Shown here piece after piece: positions 43,358 through 52,694 of a stretch of DNA of 64,000 nt. Each line of letters opens with the position of its first letter. Position 1 is the first letter of the stretch. Origin of the DNA: Lachnoanaerobaculum gingivalis (lineage in GTDB: Bacteria > Bacillota > Clostridia > Lachnospirales > Lachnospiraceae); the NCBI RefSeq assembly GCF_003862475.1, contig NZ_RRCO01000002.1, positions 248,001-312,000 on the forward strand. The letters are read 5' to 3'. Below the pieces are notes generated by a model that had not been told where the DNA came from, ran no database searches, and saw only the letters and a program-made list of their open reading frames with translations. The position numbers were made by a program, and so were the translations under genes.

Positions 43358-45286
43358 TTGATTTTAAATGCTACAAATATCTCAAAGTCTTTCGGAAGCA
43401 ATGAGATAATAAAAGATGCAAATTTTTTAGTCAATGAACATGAAAAAGTTGCCATTGTAGGTGTAAACGGTGCCGGAAAAACCACACTGCTAAAAATACT
43501 TACAGGTGAGGAACATGCCGACAGCGGTAATGTTATACTTGCAAAGGATGCAAAACTCGGATATCTAAGACAGATAAATAATGTTGATTCTACTCTAAGT
43601 ATTATAGATGAATTATATACAGTTATAGAACATATCCTTAACATGGAAAAAAGAATGTTGGAGATGCAGGAACAGATGCAACACCTCTCAGGCGAGGCGC
43701 TTGAAGCATTATATTCTTCATATACAGCACTGACACATAGCTATGAGCTGATGGACGGGTATGCTGCAAAAAGTAAAGTCATCGGTATTTTAAAAGGACT
43801 TGGATTTGATGAAAATGACTTTGAAAGAAAGATAAATACATTGTCAGGAGGTCAAAAAACAAGAGTTTTCCTTGCGAAGTTACTTTTAGAGGAACCGGAT
43901 ATTATATTACTTGATGAGCCTACAAACCATTTGGATCTTCACAGTATAGAATGGCTTGAATCATATCTCTTAAACTATAAGGGTGCTGTTATTATAGTTT
44001 CACATGACAGATATTTTCTTGATAAGATAGTAAGTAAGGTTATAGATATAGAAAACTCCGAAGTTCAGATGTATTCCGGAAATTATTCAGACTTCTCGGC
44101 AAAAAAGAAGATGCTTTTAGATGCCAAAGTGAAGGAATATTTGAATCAGCAACAGGAAATAAAACATCAGGAAGCAGTTATTACAAAGCTTAAGCAATTC
44201 AACAGAGAAAAGTCGATAAAAAGAGCCGAGAGCCGTCAAAAACAACTTGAAAAGATAGATAGAGTTGAAGCTCCGGTGACCCATATAGAAAATATGAAAC
44301 TCTCATTGGATATTTCAAAAGAAAGCGGTAAGGATGTACTTACAGTGCATGATCTGGCAAAGAGCTTTGATGAAAAGCATCTGTTTTCAGATATAAACTT
44401 TGAAATCAAAAGAGGAGAAAGAGTTGCTATTATAGGTGATAACGGTACCGGAAAGACTACTCTACTAAAAATTATAAACGGACTTTTATCTCCGGATGCA
44501 GGTGAAGTAATCTACGGGTCAAATGTTTTCATTGCATACTATGATCAGGAACATCAGGTACTTCATATGGATAAGACTTTGTTTGATGAAATATCAGATA
44601 CTTACCCTGATATGAGCAATACTCAAATAAGAAATATACTTGCGGCATTTCTTTTTACAGGTGAGGATGTATTTAAAAAAATCGGTGATTTATCCGGTGG
44701 AGAAAGAGGTAGAGTGTCTTTGGTAAAGCTAATGTTATCAAAAGCAAATTTCCTTCTTTTGGATGAGCCTACAAACCATTTGGATATTCTCAGTAAGGAT
44801 GTCCTTGAAAGTGCCTTAAACAGTTTCCCCGGTACTATTTGCTATGTATCACATGACAGATACTTTATCAACAAAACCGCAACAAGAATTCTTGACCTTA
44901 CCGGCAACAGATTGCTTAACTATATAGGAAATTATGATTATTATATTGAAAAAAGAGAGGCTGTAGAAGGTGCCGCCAATCTTTCAAATAATAATATAGA
45001 AGAAAAACCTGCAGAAATTTCTGATTCCAAGCAGGAGTGGATTGAAAATAAGACTGCACAGGCTCAAAAGAAAAAAATCTCAAATGCATTGAACAAATGT
45101 GAAAAAGAAATAGAAAAGATTGAAGAAAAACTTTCGCTTATTGATGAAGAATTTGCCAATCCTGAGATTTCCTCAAATGTAGGCAAGCTTATGGAATTAC
45201 AAAAAGAAAAAACAGCTTTGGAAGAAAAACTTGAAAAGCTTATGAATGAGTGGGAAGAACTGACTTTAAGTTTGGAGGAAAATTAA
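43358..45286 (+). CDS. ABC-F family ATPase (YdiF/Uup-like)
   Basis: Soluble ABC-F protein of 642 residues with two ATPase domains and no membrane part; relatives act on the ribosome in translation quality control or antibiotic protection. Domain 1: Walker A GVNGAGKTTL near 36, signature LSGGQKTRVF, DEPTNHLDLHS. Domain 2: GDNGTGKTTL near 362, LSGGERGRVS, DEPTNHLDILS. A charged linker lies between, and a coiled-coil tail from about residue 565 (CEKEIEKIEEKLSLIDEEF) resembles YdiF/Uup. Translation begins at TTG 43358, with AAGGAGG six bases ahead. Nothing marks it as a resistance type. Confidence 0.92.
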   Translation: MILNATNISKSFGSNEIIKDANFLVNEHEKVAIVGVNGAGKTTLLKILTGEEHADSGNVILAKDAKLGYLRQINNVDSTLSIIDELYTVIEHILNMEKRMLEMQEQMQHLSGEALEALYSSYTALTHSYELMDGYAAKSKVIGILKGLGFDENDFERKINTLSGGQKTRVFLAKLLLEEPDIILLDEPTNHLDLHSIEWLESYLLNYKGAVIIVSHDRYFLDKIVSKVIDIENSEVQMYSGNYSDFSAKKKMLLDAKVKEYLNQQQEIKHQEAVITKLKQFNREKSIKRAESRQKQLEKIDRVEAPVTHIENMKLSLDISKESGKDVLTVHDLAKSFDEKHLFSDINFEIKRGERVAIIGDNGTGKTTLLKIINGLLSPDAGEVIYGSNVFIAYYDQEHQVLHMDKTLFDEISDTYPDMSNTQIRNILAAFLFTGEDVFKKIGDLSGGERGRVSLVKLMLSKANFLLLDEPTNHLDILSKDVLESALNSFPGTICYVSHDRYFINKTATRILDLTGNRLLNYIGNYDYYIEKREAVEGAANLSNNNIEEKPAEISDSKQEWIENKTAQAQKKKISNALNKCEKEIEKIEEKLSLIDEEFANPEISSNVGKLMELQKEKTALEEKLEKLMNEWEELTLSLEEN

Positions 45287-45287
45287 T

Positions 45288-45500
45288 ATGAAAATGAAAA
45301 AGTTTTTTGCGATAATAATCTTACTTTTACTTATATTCAGTTTAATCTCAACTGTTTTTGTTGCAATATTCTCAGATAATATCAGATTACTTTTTGTGTT
45401 CTTATTTATAGATATTGTAATGCCGGTAATAATATATGCATATCTGGTAATAATAAAACAAATACGAAATCTTGATAAAAAAGAGGATGATAAGGAATAA
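45288..45500 (+). CDS. Small two-helix membrane protein
   Basis: Unrecognised 70-residue protein with a lysine-rich start (MKMKKFF), two long hydrophobic segments (about 5-27 and 31-56) and a charged tail (RNLDKKEDDKE). GGAGG in the last codons of the ABC-F gene lies ten bases before the ATG, and only one base separates the two genes, so it is probably translated with the ABC-F protein. Confidence 0.72.
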   Translation: MKMKKFFAIIILLLLIFSLISTVFVAIFSDNIRLLFVFLFIDIVMPVIIYAYLVIIKQIRNLDKKEDDKE

Positions 45501-45501
45501 C

Positions 45502-45540
45502 AAAAAATCCTGTGAAAGTACACGCTTCGCAGGATTTTTT
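45502..45540. terminator. Bidirectional terminator between the ABC-F pair and topA
   Basis: AAAAAATCCTG pairs with CAGGATTTTTT around a 17-base loop. The A-run and T-run flanking the stem let it work on both strands, ending the ABC-F transcript and the convergent topA transcript. Confidence 0.88.
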
Positions 45541-45551
45541 ATTTATTCTTT

Positions 45552-47633
45552 TTATTCTTCTTTGGGTTTATTCTCAGAATATCCGCATTCTTCATTCATA
45601 CAAAGAAGCTTATTTCCTTTTTCAACCATATATGAACCGCATTTTGGACAGGCGATTGAAGAAGGCTTATTCCATGACATAAAATCACATTCAGGTGCGT
45701 TGCTGCAGCCATAGTATATTCTGCCCTTCTTAGTCTTCCTTATTACCACTTCACCATCACATTTAGGACATTTAACTCCTATCTTTTCAAGATACGGCTT
45801 TGTATTCTTACATTCAGGGAATCCCGGACATGCTAAAAACTTTCCGTGTGGACCGTATTTTATAACCATATTTCTTCCACAGTTTTCACATATCACATCT
45901 GTAACTTCATCGGCAATCTTTACATTTTCAAGTTCTTTTGAAGCCTGCTCAACCGCTGACTCCAAATCCGGATAAAAGTTTGATACTACAGTCTTCCAGT
46001 TTACACTTCCGTCACCTACAGAATCCAGTAGTTGCTCAAGATTTGCTGTAAACTCCTTATCCACTATACTTCCGAAATAGTTAACCATCATAGAATTTAC
46101 AATCTGTCCAAGCTCGGTAACATAGAGATTTTTCTGTTCTTTTACAATATAGTGTCTTGCAAGAATTGTAGTGATAGTAGGTGCATATGTTGACGGACGC
46201 CCTATTCCCTGCTCTTCCAACGCCTTTACAAGACTTGCTTCCGTAAAATGTGCAGGTGGTTGTGTAAAATGCTGTACATCCAAAAGTTTTTCAAGTTTGA
46301 GCTCATCTCCTACCTTAAGCTTTCCTATAATAGCATCCGGACTAACCTTTTCTTCATCATCGTCATCAGTATACACACTCATAAATCCGTCAAAAACTAT
46401 TTTTGAGCCTGACATTGTAAAGATGTAATCCCCTGCATTAAGTTTCACTGAAGTAGTCTTATACTTTGCATTTTCCATTCTGCTGGCAACAAATCTCTTC
46501 CATATCAGCTGATACAATCTGAAAAGCTCTCTTGGCAAAGATTCTTTAACCATTGCCGGAGTAAGATTAACATCTGTAGGTCTAATCGCCTCGTGTGCAT
46601 CCTGAACATTATTATTATTTGTCTTTGTAACAACATTTTTTGAAACATATTCAGATCCGTAGCTTTTATCTACAAACTCTCTTGCTGCCGCATCGGCCTC
46701 GGCAGCTATTCTGGTTGAATCTGTACGCAAATATGTAATAAGAGCAATTGTTCCCTTACCTTTTACTTCCACACCTTCATATAATTGCTGCGCAAGCCTC
46801 ATTGTTTTTTGTGTTGAATAATTCAGCTTTTTACTGGCTTCCTGTTGCAATGTGGATGTAGTAAACGGAATAGGAGCTTTCTTTACTCTTTCGCCCTCAT
46901 TTATCTCCGAAACTATATACGAAGCACCTTTTAATGCCTTTAATATTTTATCCATCTCTGCTTTATTGTTTATGGCAAGCTTACTCTTTTTACCATAGAA
47001 TTTAGCATTTACAGTCTTTTTTGAGTGTTCGGTCAAAAGCTCGGCTTCAAGAGTCCAATACTCTTCCGGAATAAACTCATCTATCTGTGCTTCTCTGTCA
47101 CATATCATTCGAAGAGCTACAGACTGCACTCTACCTGCAGACAATCCTCTTTTTACCTTTGCCCAGAGCAATGGACTGATAGAATAACCCACTATTCTAT
47201 CCAATACTCTTCTTGCCTGTTGCGCATCCACAAGATTCATATCCAGATTTCTCGGATGCTTGATAGCCTCTTTTATAGCATTTTTTGTAATCTCATTAAA
47301 ACTGATACGATACACCTTCTTTTCACTGTCTTCAAGCTTTAAAGCCTTTGACAGATGCCAACTGATTGCCTCACCTTCACGGTCAGGGTCAGTTGCAAGA
47401 TATATTTTATCAGCTTTTTTAACGTCTTTTTTCAGTTTAGCAAGTAACTCGCCCTTGCCTCTTATGGTAATATATTTCGGTTCAAAGTCATTTTCAACAT
47501 CAATACCCATTGTGGATTTCGGCAAATCTCGCACATGCCCGTTTGAAGCCGTAACTTCATACCCCGAACCCAAATATTTTTTAATAGTCTTTACCTTTGC
47601 AGGCGACTCCACTATCACTAAACTTCCAGCCAT
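45552..47633 (-). CDS. topA: DNA topoisomerase I
   Basis: Type IA topoisomerase relaxing negative supercoils. The 693-residue protein starts with the TOPRIM domain (LVIVESPAKVKTIKKYLG, DPDREGEAISWHL). The catalytic Tyr is in IALITYLRTDSTR near 301, and LSAGRVQSVALRMI near 170 is another hallmark. Three C-terminal zinc fingers follow from about 580 (CENCGRNM, CPKCDGEVV, CPKCGSYM), each with four cysteines. It follows dprA by 12 bases, the common comM-dprA-topA order. Confidence 0.96.
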   Translation of the reverse strand: MAGSLVIVESPAKVKTIKKYLGSGYEVTASNGHVRDLPKSTMGIDVENDFEPKYITIRGKGELLAKLKKDVKKADKIYLATDPDREGEAISWHLSKALKLEDSEKKVYRISFNEITKNAIKEAIKHPRNLDMNLVDAQQARRVLDRIVGYSISPLLWAKVKRGLSAGRVQSVALRMICDREAQIDEFIPEEYWTLEAELLTEHSKKTVNAKFYGKKSKLAINNKAEMDKILKALKGASYIVSEINEGERVKKAPIPFTTSTLQQEASKKLNYSTQKTMRLAQQLYEGVEVKGKGTIALITYLRTDSTRIAAEADAAAREFVDKSYGSEYVSKNVVTKTNNNNVQDAHEAIRPTDVNLTPAMVKESLPRELFRLYQLIWKRFVASRMENAKYKTTSVKLNAGDYIFTMSGSKIVFDGFMSVYTDDDDEEKVSPDAIIGKLKVGDELKLEKLLDVQHFTQPPAHFTEASLVKALEEQGIGRPSTYAPTITTILARHYIVKEQKNLYVTELGQIVNSMMVNYFGSIVDKEFTANLEQLLDSVGDGSVNWKTVVSNFYPDLESAVEQASKELENVKIADEVTDVICENCGRNMVIKYGPHGKFLACPGFPECKNTKPYLEKIGVKCPKCDGEVVIRKTKKGRIYYGCSNAPECDFMSWNKPSSIACPKCGSYMVEKGNKLLCMNEECGYSENKPKEE

Positions 47634-47645
47634 TTTAACCCCTTA

Positions 47646-48761
47646 CTAACTTAATCTCTTACAATAATAATTTGATGATACTTGTACGATAAAACCTTCC
47701 AATTCAAGTAATAAAAGTGAGCTAAGCACTTGAGAGATATCTAAAGCGCTTTCTTTGATTATGTCATCTATATATTTCGGTTTTAAATCAAGGCAACTAT
47801 AAACCTTTTTATCATTCTTTGCAAGTATATTAGCGTTTTTTTCATTATATACTTGAATTTTTTTATCAACATTAAGATCAAGTGCTTCCAAAATATCCGT
47901 AGGTGAGGTTATAATACCGGCACCGTCAGAGATTAATTTATTACATCCAAGACTCATACAATCCGTTATTCTGCCGGGAAGTGCAAATACTTCTCTGCCC
48001 TGTTCTATGGCATGTGTGGCTGTAATAAGCGAACCTGACTTCAATCTCGCTTCAATTACTACAGTAATATCCGCCAATCCTGAAATAATACGATTTCTAA
48101 TAGGAAAATTAAACTTTAAGGGATTTGTCCCCAAAGGAAATTCAGATATAACACCTCCAAAGCCTTCAACACATAACTTATTGTATAGAGTAAAATTGCT
48201 GTCAGGATAACATACATTTACTCCTGTGCCAAGTACTGCATAGGTTTTTCCTTTAGAAATAACAGCACCTTCATGTGCCATGCTGTCAACTCCAAGTGCC
48301 ATACCGCTTATTATATCCACATCATTTGCCGCCAATTCCTGTGCGATGAACTTTGCCATTCCAAGTCCATATTCACTTGCACCTCTACTGCCCACTATTG
48401 CCACACTCTTTTTCTGCCTTGGAATATCACCTTTTACAAATATGCCGAAAGGATAATCTCTCAAGTCCAAAAGCTTTTTTGGATAGTCATCTTCAAAAGG
48501 AAGTATAAATTTAATTTTTCTTTCATCCAAAGACAGATATTTTTCATGTAGTTCATTTAGTTTATTTTTTAATCCTAAAACAGCCTTAATTTGCTTTTCA
48601 CTTAGTTTTACTTTCATTTTTAAATTTTCAAAGTTCATTTCAAAAATACTGTACAAAGGCTTTATATTCTCATATACAGCACGCTTTGAAGCATAGCCCA
48701 GTTCAGGTAAACTTGAAAGAAAAAACATTGCTTCTCTGTCCGAAATATTATTTATCTGCAT
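47646..48761 (-). CDS. dprA: DNA-processing protein DprA
   Basis: DprA loads RecA onto incoming single-stranded DNA during transformation. In the 371 residues the Rossmann-like domain has VAIVGSRGASEYG near 120 and DIISGMALGVDSMAHEGA near 153, then VLGTGVNVCYP and AIEQGREVFALPG. The C-terminal winged helix starts near 300. AAGGAGG precedes the ATG. Presence of dprA and comM alone does not prove natural competence. Confidence 0.95.
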   Translation of the reverse strand: MQINNISDREAMFFLSSLPELGYASKRAVYENIKPLYSIFEMNFENLKMKVKLSEKQIKAVLGLKNKLNELHEKYLSLDERKIKFILPFEDDYPKKLLDLRDYPFGIFVKGDIPRQKKSVAIVGSRGASEYGLGMAKFIAQELAANDVDIISGMALGVDSMAHEGAVISKGKTYAVLGTGVNVCYPDSNFTLYNKLCVEGFGGVISEFPLGTNPLKFNFPIRNRIISGLADITVVIEARLKSGSLITATHAIEQGREVFALPGRITDCMSLGCNKLISDGAGIITSPTDILEALDLNVDKKIQVYNEKNANILAKNDKKVYSCLDLKPKYIDDIIKESALDISQVLSSLLLLELEGFIVQVSSNYYCKRLS

Positions 48762-48770
48762 ATTTCCTCC

Positions 48771-50285
48771 TTACCAATATTTATCTTCTAAAGAGCGATA
48801 TGATATTGCCTCGCATATATCATCATGCTCAATTTCTTTATGCTCATTAAAATCTGCAACTGTTCTTGCAACTTTTAATATTTTATGAAGTCCCCTTACA
48901 CTCATCTTTTTCATCTCATATAAATCAGAAAGGAAAATATCATCACTCTTTTTTAAATTACAAAATTTATTTATAAGACCTGCCGGAATTTCAGAATTAT
49001 AAGAAAATCCATAATCTTTATATCTGTTTAACTGTATCTGCCTTACTTTTTCAATATAATTTTTTATTTCCTCACTGCTGATATTTTTAAAATCACCCTT
49101 AAGTTCCTCATACCTTATCAAAGAAGTTTCAACTGTAATATCTATCCTGTCAAGTAAAGGTTTTGATATTCTTGACAGATATTTTCTTACTTGCGCCTCA
49201 TTACAACTGCATTTACTTCTGTCAGGATAGTATCCGCATTTACAGGGATTTGTAGCGGCCACCAGCATAAAATCGGCAGGGTATTCAATACTTGCATTTA
49301 CTCTTGCAATTCTAACTGTTTTATTTTCCATAGGCTGCCTGAGCACCTCTATAGTATTTGTCTTAAACTCAGCCAGCTCATCTAAAAATAACACTCCCTT
49401 ATGTGCCAAGGAAATTTCACCTGGCTTAGGTATCCTGCCGCCTCCTGAGAGTGCCTGTGGAGAAACACTGTGATGAGGATCCCTGTAAGGTCTTATCTTT
49501 AATACGGGCTCGTTTGAGTTAAGAAGTCCGCATACGCTGTATATCTTTGAAACTTCCAAAGCCTCTTCATCACTCATATTAGGCATTATTCCCGGTATTC
49601 TTTTTGCAATCATACTTTTTCCTGTACCTGCAGGTCCTATAAACAATATGTTATGCCTTCCTGCAACAGCAATCTGTACGGCTCTTTTTAATAATATCTG
49701 TCCGTTTACATCTGAAAAATCACTGTATTCTTTTGTCTCCGGGATTTGTATTTGAATATTTTCCGAATAGGTTTTTTCACCGTTTAGAATTTCAATAAGA
49801 TCTTTTAAATTTTTTATTCCGAAATTTTTAATGCCTGTAACTATATTTGCCTCCGCCAGATTATCATATGGAAGGAATACATTTTCAAAGCCGTTTTCTT
49901 TTGCAAACATAACAATCGGAAGTATGCCTCTTATAGGAAGTAATTCACCGCTGAGTGAAAGCTCACCTACAAAGAGAGATTTGTTTAATATATTTGATTT
50001 TACAGTTCCAAGTGCCTCAAGTATTGATATGGCAATAGGTAAATCATAGCCACAACCTTCTTTTTTAATTTCTGCGGGGGAAAGATTTATAACGATTTTT
50101 CTGGGATAGAAAGAATATTTAGAATTTTTTATTGCGGTCTTTACTCTGTCTGCAGCCTCTTTGACTTCACCGGATAGAGAACCTATTAGAATAATTCCCG
50201 GTAGACCGTCACCAATATCGGTTTCGCAGCAGACATGAAATGCATTAATACCTAAAAGACCTGCTGTATGTATTTTACTAAGCAT
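48771..50285 (-). CDS. comM: ComM/YifB-family AAA ATPase (Mg-chelatase-like)
   Basis: The 504-residue protein belongs to the YifB/ComM family; ComM is a hexameric helicase promoting branch migration during transformation. It has an N-terminal Lon-protease-like domain (1-180), Walker A in FIGPAGTGKSMIAKRIPG near 217, Walker B in GVLFLDELAEF near 300, a four-cysteine cluster in NPCKCGYYPDRSKCSC near 351, and a C-terminal lid. AAGGAG precedes the ATG. The gene ends nine bases before dprA. Confidence 0.93.
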   Translation of the reverse strand: MLSKIHTAGLLGINAFHVCCETDIGDGLPGIILIGSLSGEVKEAADRVKTAIKNSKYSFYPRKIVINLSPAEIKKEGCGYDLPIAISILEALGTVKSNILNKSLFVGELSLSGELLPIRGILPIVMFAKENGFENVFLPYDNLAEANIVTGIKNFGIKNLKDLIEILNGEKTYSENIQIQIPETKEYSDFSDVNGQILLKRAVQIAVAGRHNILFIGPAGTGKSMIAKRIPGIMPNMSDEEALEVSKIYSVCGLLNSNEPVLKIRPYRDPHHSVSPQALSGGGRIPKPGEISLAHKGVLFLDELAEFKTNTIEVLRQPMENKTVRIARVNASIEYPADFMLVAATNPCKCGYYPDRSKCSCNEAQVRKYLSRISKPLLDRIDITVETSLIRYEELKGDFKNISSEEIKNYIEKVRQIQLNRYKDYGFSYNSEIPAGLINKFCNLKKSDDIFLSDLYEMKKMSVRGLHKILKVARTVADFNEHKEIEHDDICEAISYRSLEDKYW

Positions 50286-50302
50286 AATCTCCTTTATAAA
50301 CC

Positions 50303-50326
50303 GCCTTACGGAAAACTCCGTAAGGC
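50303..50326 (-). terminator. Hairpin between galE and comM
   Basis: GCCTTACGGA and TCCGTAAGGC form a perfect 10-bp stem with a four-base loop. On the minus strand it lies just after galE and before the comM ribosome binding site, and is followed by only three T residues (GGTTTATAAAG). It may be an inefficient terminator or an mRNA processing or stability element. Confidence 0.55.
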
Positions 50327-50337
50327 AGATAAAATAT

Positions 50338-51405
50338 TTATTTTTTAATAACTGAACCGTCTTTTCTGACTACTATATCAGAGTTCTCCTCTTCAAATCC
50401 GTTCGGATTTGCTTTTTGCCATCTGAAAGAGTCTCTGCACATATCTTCAATATTTTTCTCAGCCTTCCAGCCAAGCTCTTTAAGTGCAAGTGAAGGATCT
50501 GCATAACATGCAGGTACATCTCCGGCTCTTCTGTCTTTGAATACATAATTGATCTTTAAATCATTTACTTTCTCAAATGCATTTATTACATCAAGTACAC
50601 TGTATCCGATACCTGTTCCAAGATTGTAGATATCCACCTTTCCCGGATCTCTCATCATCTTTTCAAGAGCCTTAACATGTCCCTTTGCAAGATCGACAAC
50701 ATGGATGTAGTCTCTTACACAAGTACCGTCCTTAGTATCGTAGTCATTTCCGAATACTCCAAGGCATACAAGTTTGCCTACAGCAACCTGTGTAATATAA
50801 GGTAAGAGATTGTTTGGAATACCCTTCGGATTTTCACCGATTCTACCTGACTCATGTGCTCCTATCGGATTGAAATATCTTAAAAGCATTACTGAGAACT
50901 TTTCATTTGCAGTATGTAAATCTGTAAGGATTTGTTCAAGCATTCCCTTTGTTCTTCCATATGGATTTGTTATAACACCAAGAGGTGCATCCTCTGTAAT
51001 AGGAACTACTTTCGGATCTCCGTATACTGTGGCACTGGATGAAAATACTATCTTTTCCACTCCGAACTCTCTCATTACTTCACATAAAATAAGAGTTCCC
51101 GTAATATTATTGTGATAATACTCAAGCGGCTTATATACAGACTCTCCAACCGCCTTTAATCCTGCAAAATGTATAACTGCATCTATATTATTTTCTTTAA
51201 ATACATTTGTAAGAGTCTTTCGGTTCAACAAATCAACCTCATAGAAACGTAAAGACTTTCCGGTAATCTCTTCAACTCTCTTAAGTGATTCCTTTGAAGA
51301 ATTTACCAAATTGTCTACTACAACCACTTCATAACCTGCATTCAACAATTCAACACAGGTATGACTTCCGATATAACCGGCACCACCGGTAACTAATATT
51401 GCCAT
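50338..51405 (-). CDS. galE: UDP-glucose 4-epimerase
   Basis: Extended short-chain dehydrogenase that interconverts UDP-glucose and UDP-galactose with tightly bound NAD. The 355-residue protein shows the Rossmann motif VTGGAGYIGSHTCVELL at the start, FAGLKAVGESV near 82, the catalytic Ser in FSSSATVYGDP and the YxxxK motif in NPYGRTKGMLEQI near 149. The usual length is about 330-340; the tail here carries around 15 extra residues. AGGGG precedes the ATG. It seems to be transcribed alone. Confidence 0.94.
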   Translation of the reverse strand: MAILVTGGAGYIGSHTCVELLNAGYEVVVVDNLVNSSKESLKRVEEITGKSLRFYEVDLLNRKTLTNVFKENNIDAVIHFAGLKAVGESVYKPLEYYHNNITGTLILCEVMREFGVEKIVFSSSATVYGDPKVVPITEDAPLGVITNPYGRTKGMLEQILTDLHTANEKFSVMLLRYFNPIGAHESGRIGENPKGIPNNLLPYITQVAVGKLVCLGVFGNDYDTKDGTCVRDYIHVVDLAKGHVKALEKMMRDPGKVDIYNLGTGIGYSVLDVINAFEKVNDLKINYVFKDRRAGDVPACYADPSLALKELGWKAEKNIEDMCRDSFRWQKANPNGFEEENSDIVVRKDGSVIKK

Positions 51406-51465
51406 AACCCCTCCATAATATCAGGAATATCAATAAAAACTGTTATAAACCTATTGATTATTTAA

Positions 51466-51494
51466 ATTTTATAATAAAATATATATTAAATCAA
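51466..51494 (-). promoter_or_regulatory. Possible promoter of galE
   Basis: On the minus strand TTGATT, 17-base spacer and TAAAAT, 61 bases before the galE start. The region is almost entirely A and T, which makes chance matches likely. Confidence 0.4.
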
Positions 51495-51515
51495 CAAATT
51501 TTTTCAATAATATGC

Positions 51516-52694
51516 TTAATGATGGAAAAGCCTAATACCTGTGAATGCCATGGTGATTTTGTATTTATTACAACATTCTATAACCGCATCATCTCTTAAA
51601 GAACCACCGGGTTGGGCTATAAATTCCACACCGCTTCTTTTGGCCCTTTCAATATTATCACTGAATGGGAAGAATGCATCCGAACCAAGGCTTACACCCT
51701 TTAGATTCTTTAACCAATCTTTTTTTTCTTCTCTTGTAAATTCACCTGGTTTTTGTGTAAAGATGTGCTCCCACATTCCGTAGGTTAAAAGTTCCTCTAC
51801 ACTGTTATCTCCTATATAAACATCAATAGCATTATCTCTGTCCGCTCTTTTTATTCCTTCTTTAAAAGGAAGATTAAGCACACATTCAGCCTGCCTTAAA
51901 AACCAGTTGTCCGCCTTATTTCCGGCAAGTCTTGTACAATGTATTCTTGACTGCTGTCCGGCTCCTATACCTATCGCCTGTCCGTCTTTTACATAGCAAA
52001 CGGAATTTGACTGAGTATACTTTAAAATTATTAAAGATATAAGCAGATCAAGTTTTGCACTCTCAGGCAAATCTTTGTTTTCAGTCACAATATTTTCAAG
52101 CAGACTCATGTTTATATCCAAATCATTATGTCCCTGTTCAAATGTAATGCCGAAGACCTGCTTCTTTTCCGATTTCTCAGGAATATAGTTTTCATCTATT
52201 TGAATAACATTATATTTTCCGTTTTTCTTTGACTGAAGTATTTCAAGTGCTTCATCACTGTATCCCGGTGCTATAACGCCGTCAGATACTTCTCTCTTTA
52301 TAAGTAAAGCGGTTTCTTTATCACAAATATCACTGAGGGCTATAAAATCACCGAATGATGACATTCTGTCCGCTCCTCTGGCTCTTGCATATGCACAGGC
52401 GAGAGGTGAAAGTTTTTCATCCTCCACCCAATATATTTTCTTTAAAACATCATCAAGCGGAAGTCCTATTGCCGCACCTGCAGGTGATACATGTTTAAAA
52501 CTTGTTGCACAAGGTAAAGAGCTTACTCTTTTCAGTTCTGAAACCAGTTGCCACCCGTTTAAGGCATCCAATAAATTTATATAACCCGGATTTCCGCTAA
52601 GTACTTTTATTGGAAGTTCCTCACCGTTTTTCATAAAAATTTTTGCCGGTTTTTGATTAGGGTTACAGCCATACTTTAAAATCAACTCTTTCAT
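51516..52694 (-). CDS. AICAR formyltransferase (PurH transformylase part only)
   Basis: The 392-residue protein corresponds to the AICAR transformylase domain of PurH, which formylates AICAR with 10-formyl-tetrahydrofolate to FAICAR. It starts LKYGCNPNQKPAKIF, as that domain does, and has ATSFKHVSPAGAAIG near 63 with the catalytic Lys-His pair and IGIGAGQQSRIHCTRLAG near 243. The N-terminal MGS-like IMP cyclohydrolase domain of bifunctional PurH is absent. The next gene upstream supplies a separate cyclohydrolase; the two share one base. Confidence 0.9.
   Translation of the reverse strand: MKELILKYGCNPNQKPAKIFMKNGEELPIKVLSGNPGYINLLDALNGWQLVSELKRVSSLPCATSFKHVSPAGAAIGLPLDDVLKKIYWVEDEKLSPLACAYARARGADRMSSFGDFIALSDICDKETALLIKREVSDGVIAPGYSDEALEILQSKKNGKYNVIQIDENYIPEKSEKKQVFGITFEQGHNDLDINMSLLENIVTENKDLPESAKLDLLISLIILKYTQSNSVCYVKDGQAIGIGAGQQSRIHCTRLAGNKADNWFLRQAECVLNLPFKEGIKRADRDNAIDVYIGDNSVEELLTYGMWEHIFTQKPGEFTREEKKDWLKNLKGVSLGSDAFFPFSDNIERAKRSGVEFIAQPGGSLRDDAVIECCNKYKITMAFTGIRLFHH

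Noticed and set aside
43358-45286. ABC-F gene as an antibiotic resistance determinant
   Set aside because: Length and coiled-coil tail fit the housekeeping YdiF/Uup type; no resistance-type linker, mobile context or attenuator leader is seen.
45472-45714. Plus-strand 80-codon ORF
   Set aside because: It crosses a clear bidirectional terminator and lies opposite the topA zinc-finger region.
46000-50300. comM-dprA-topA as evidence of a full competence system
   Set aside because: These genes are widespread in bacteria not known to be competent, and no com pilus or uptake genes are in the window.
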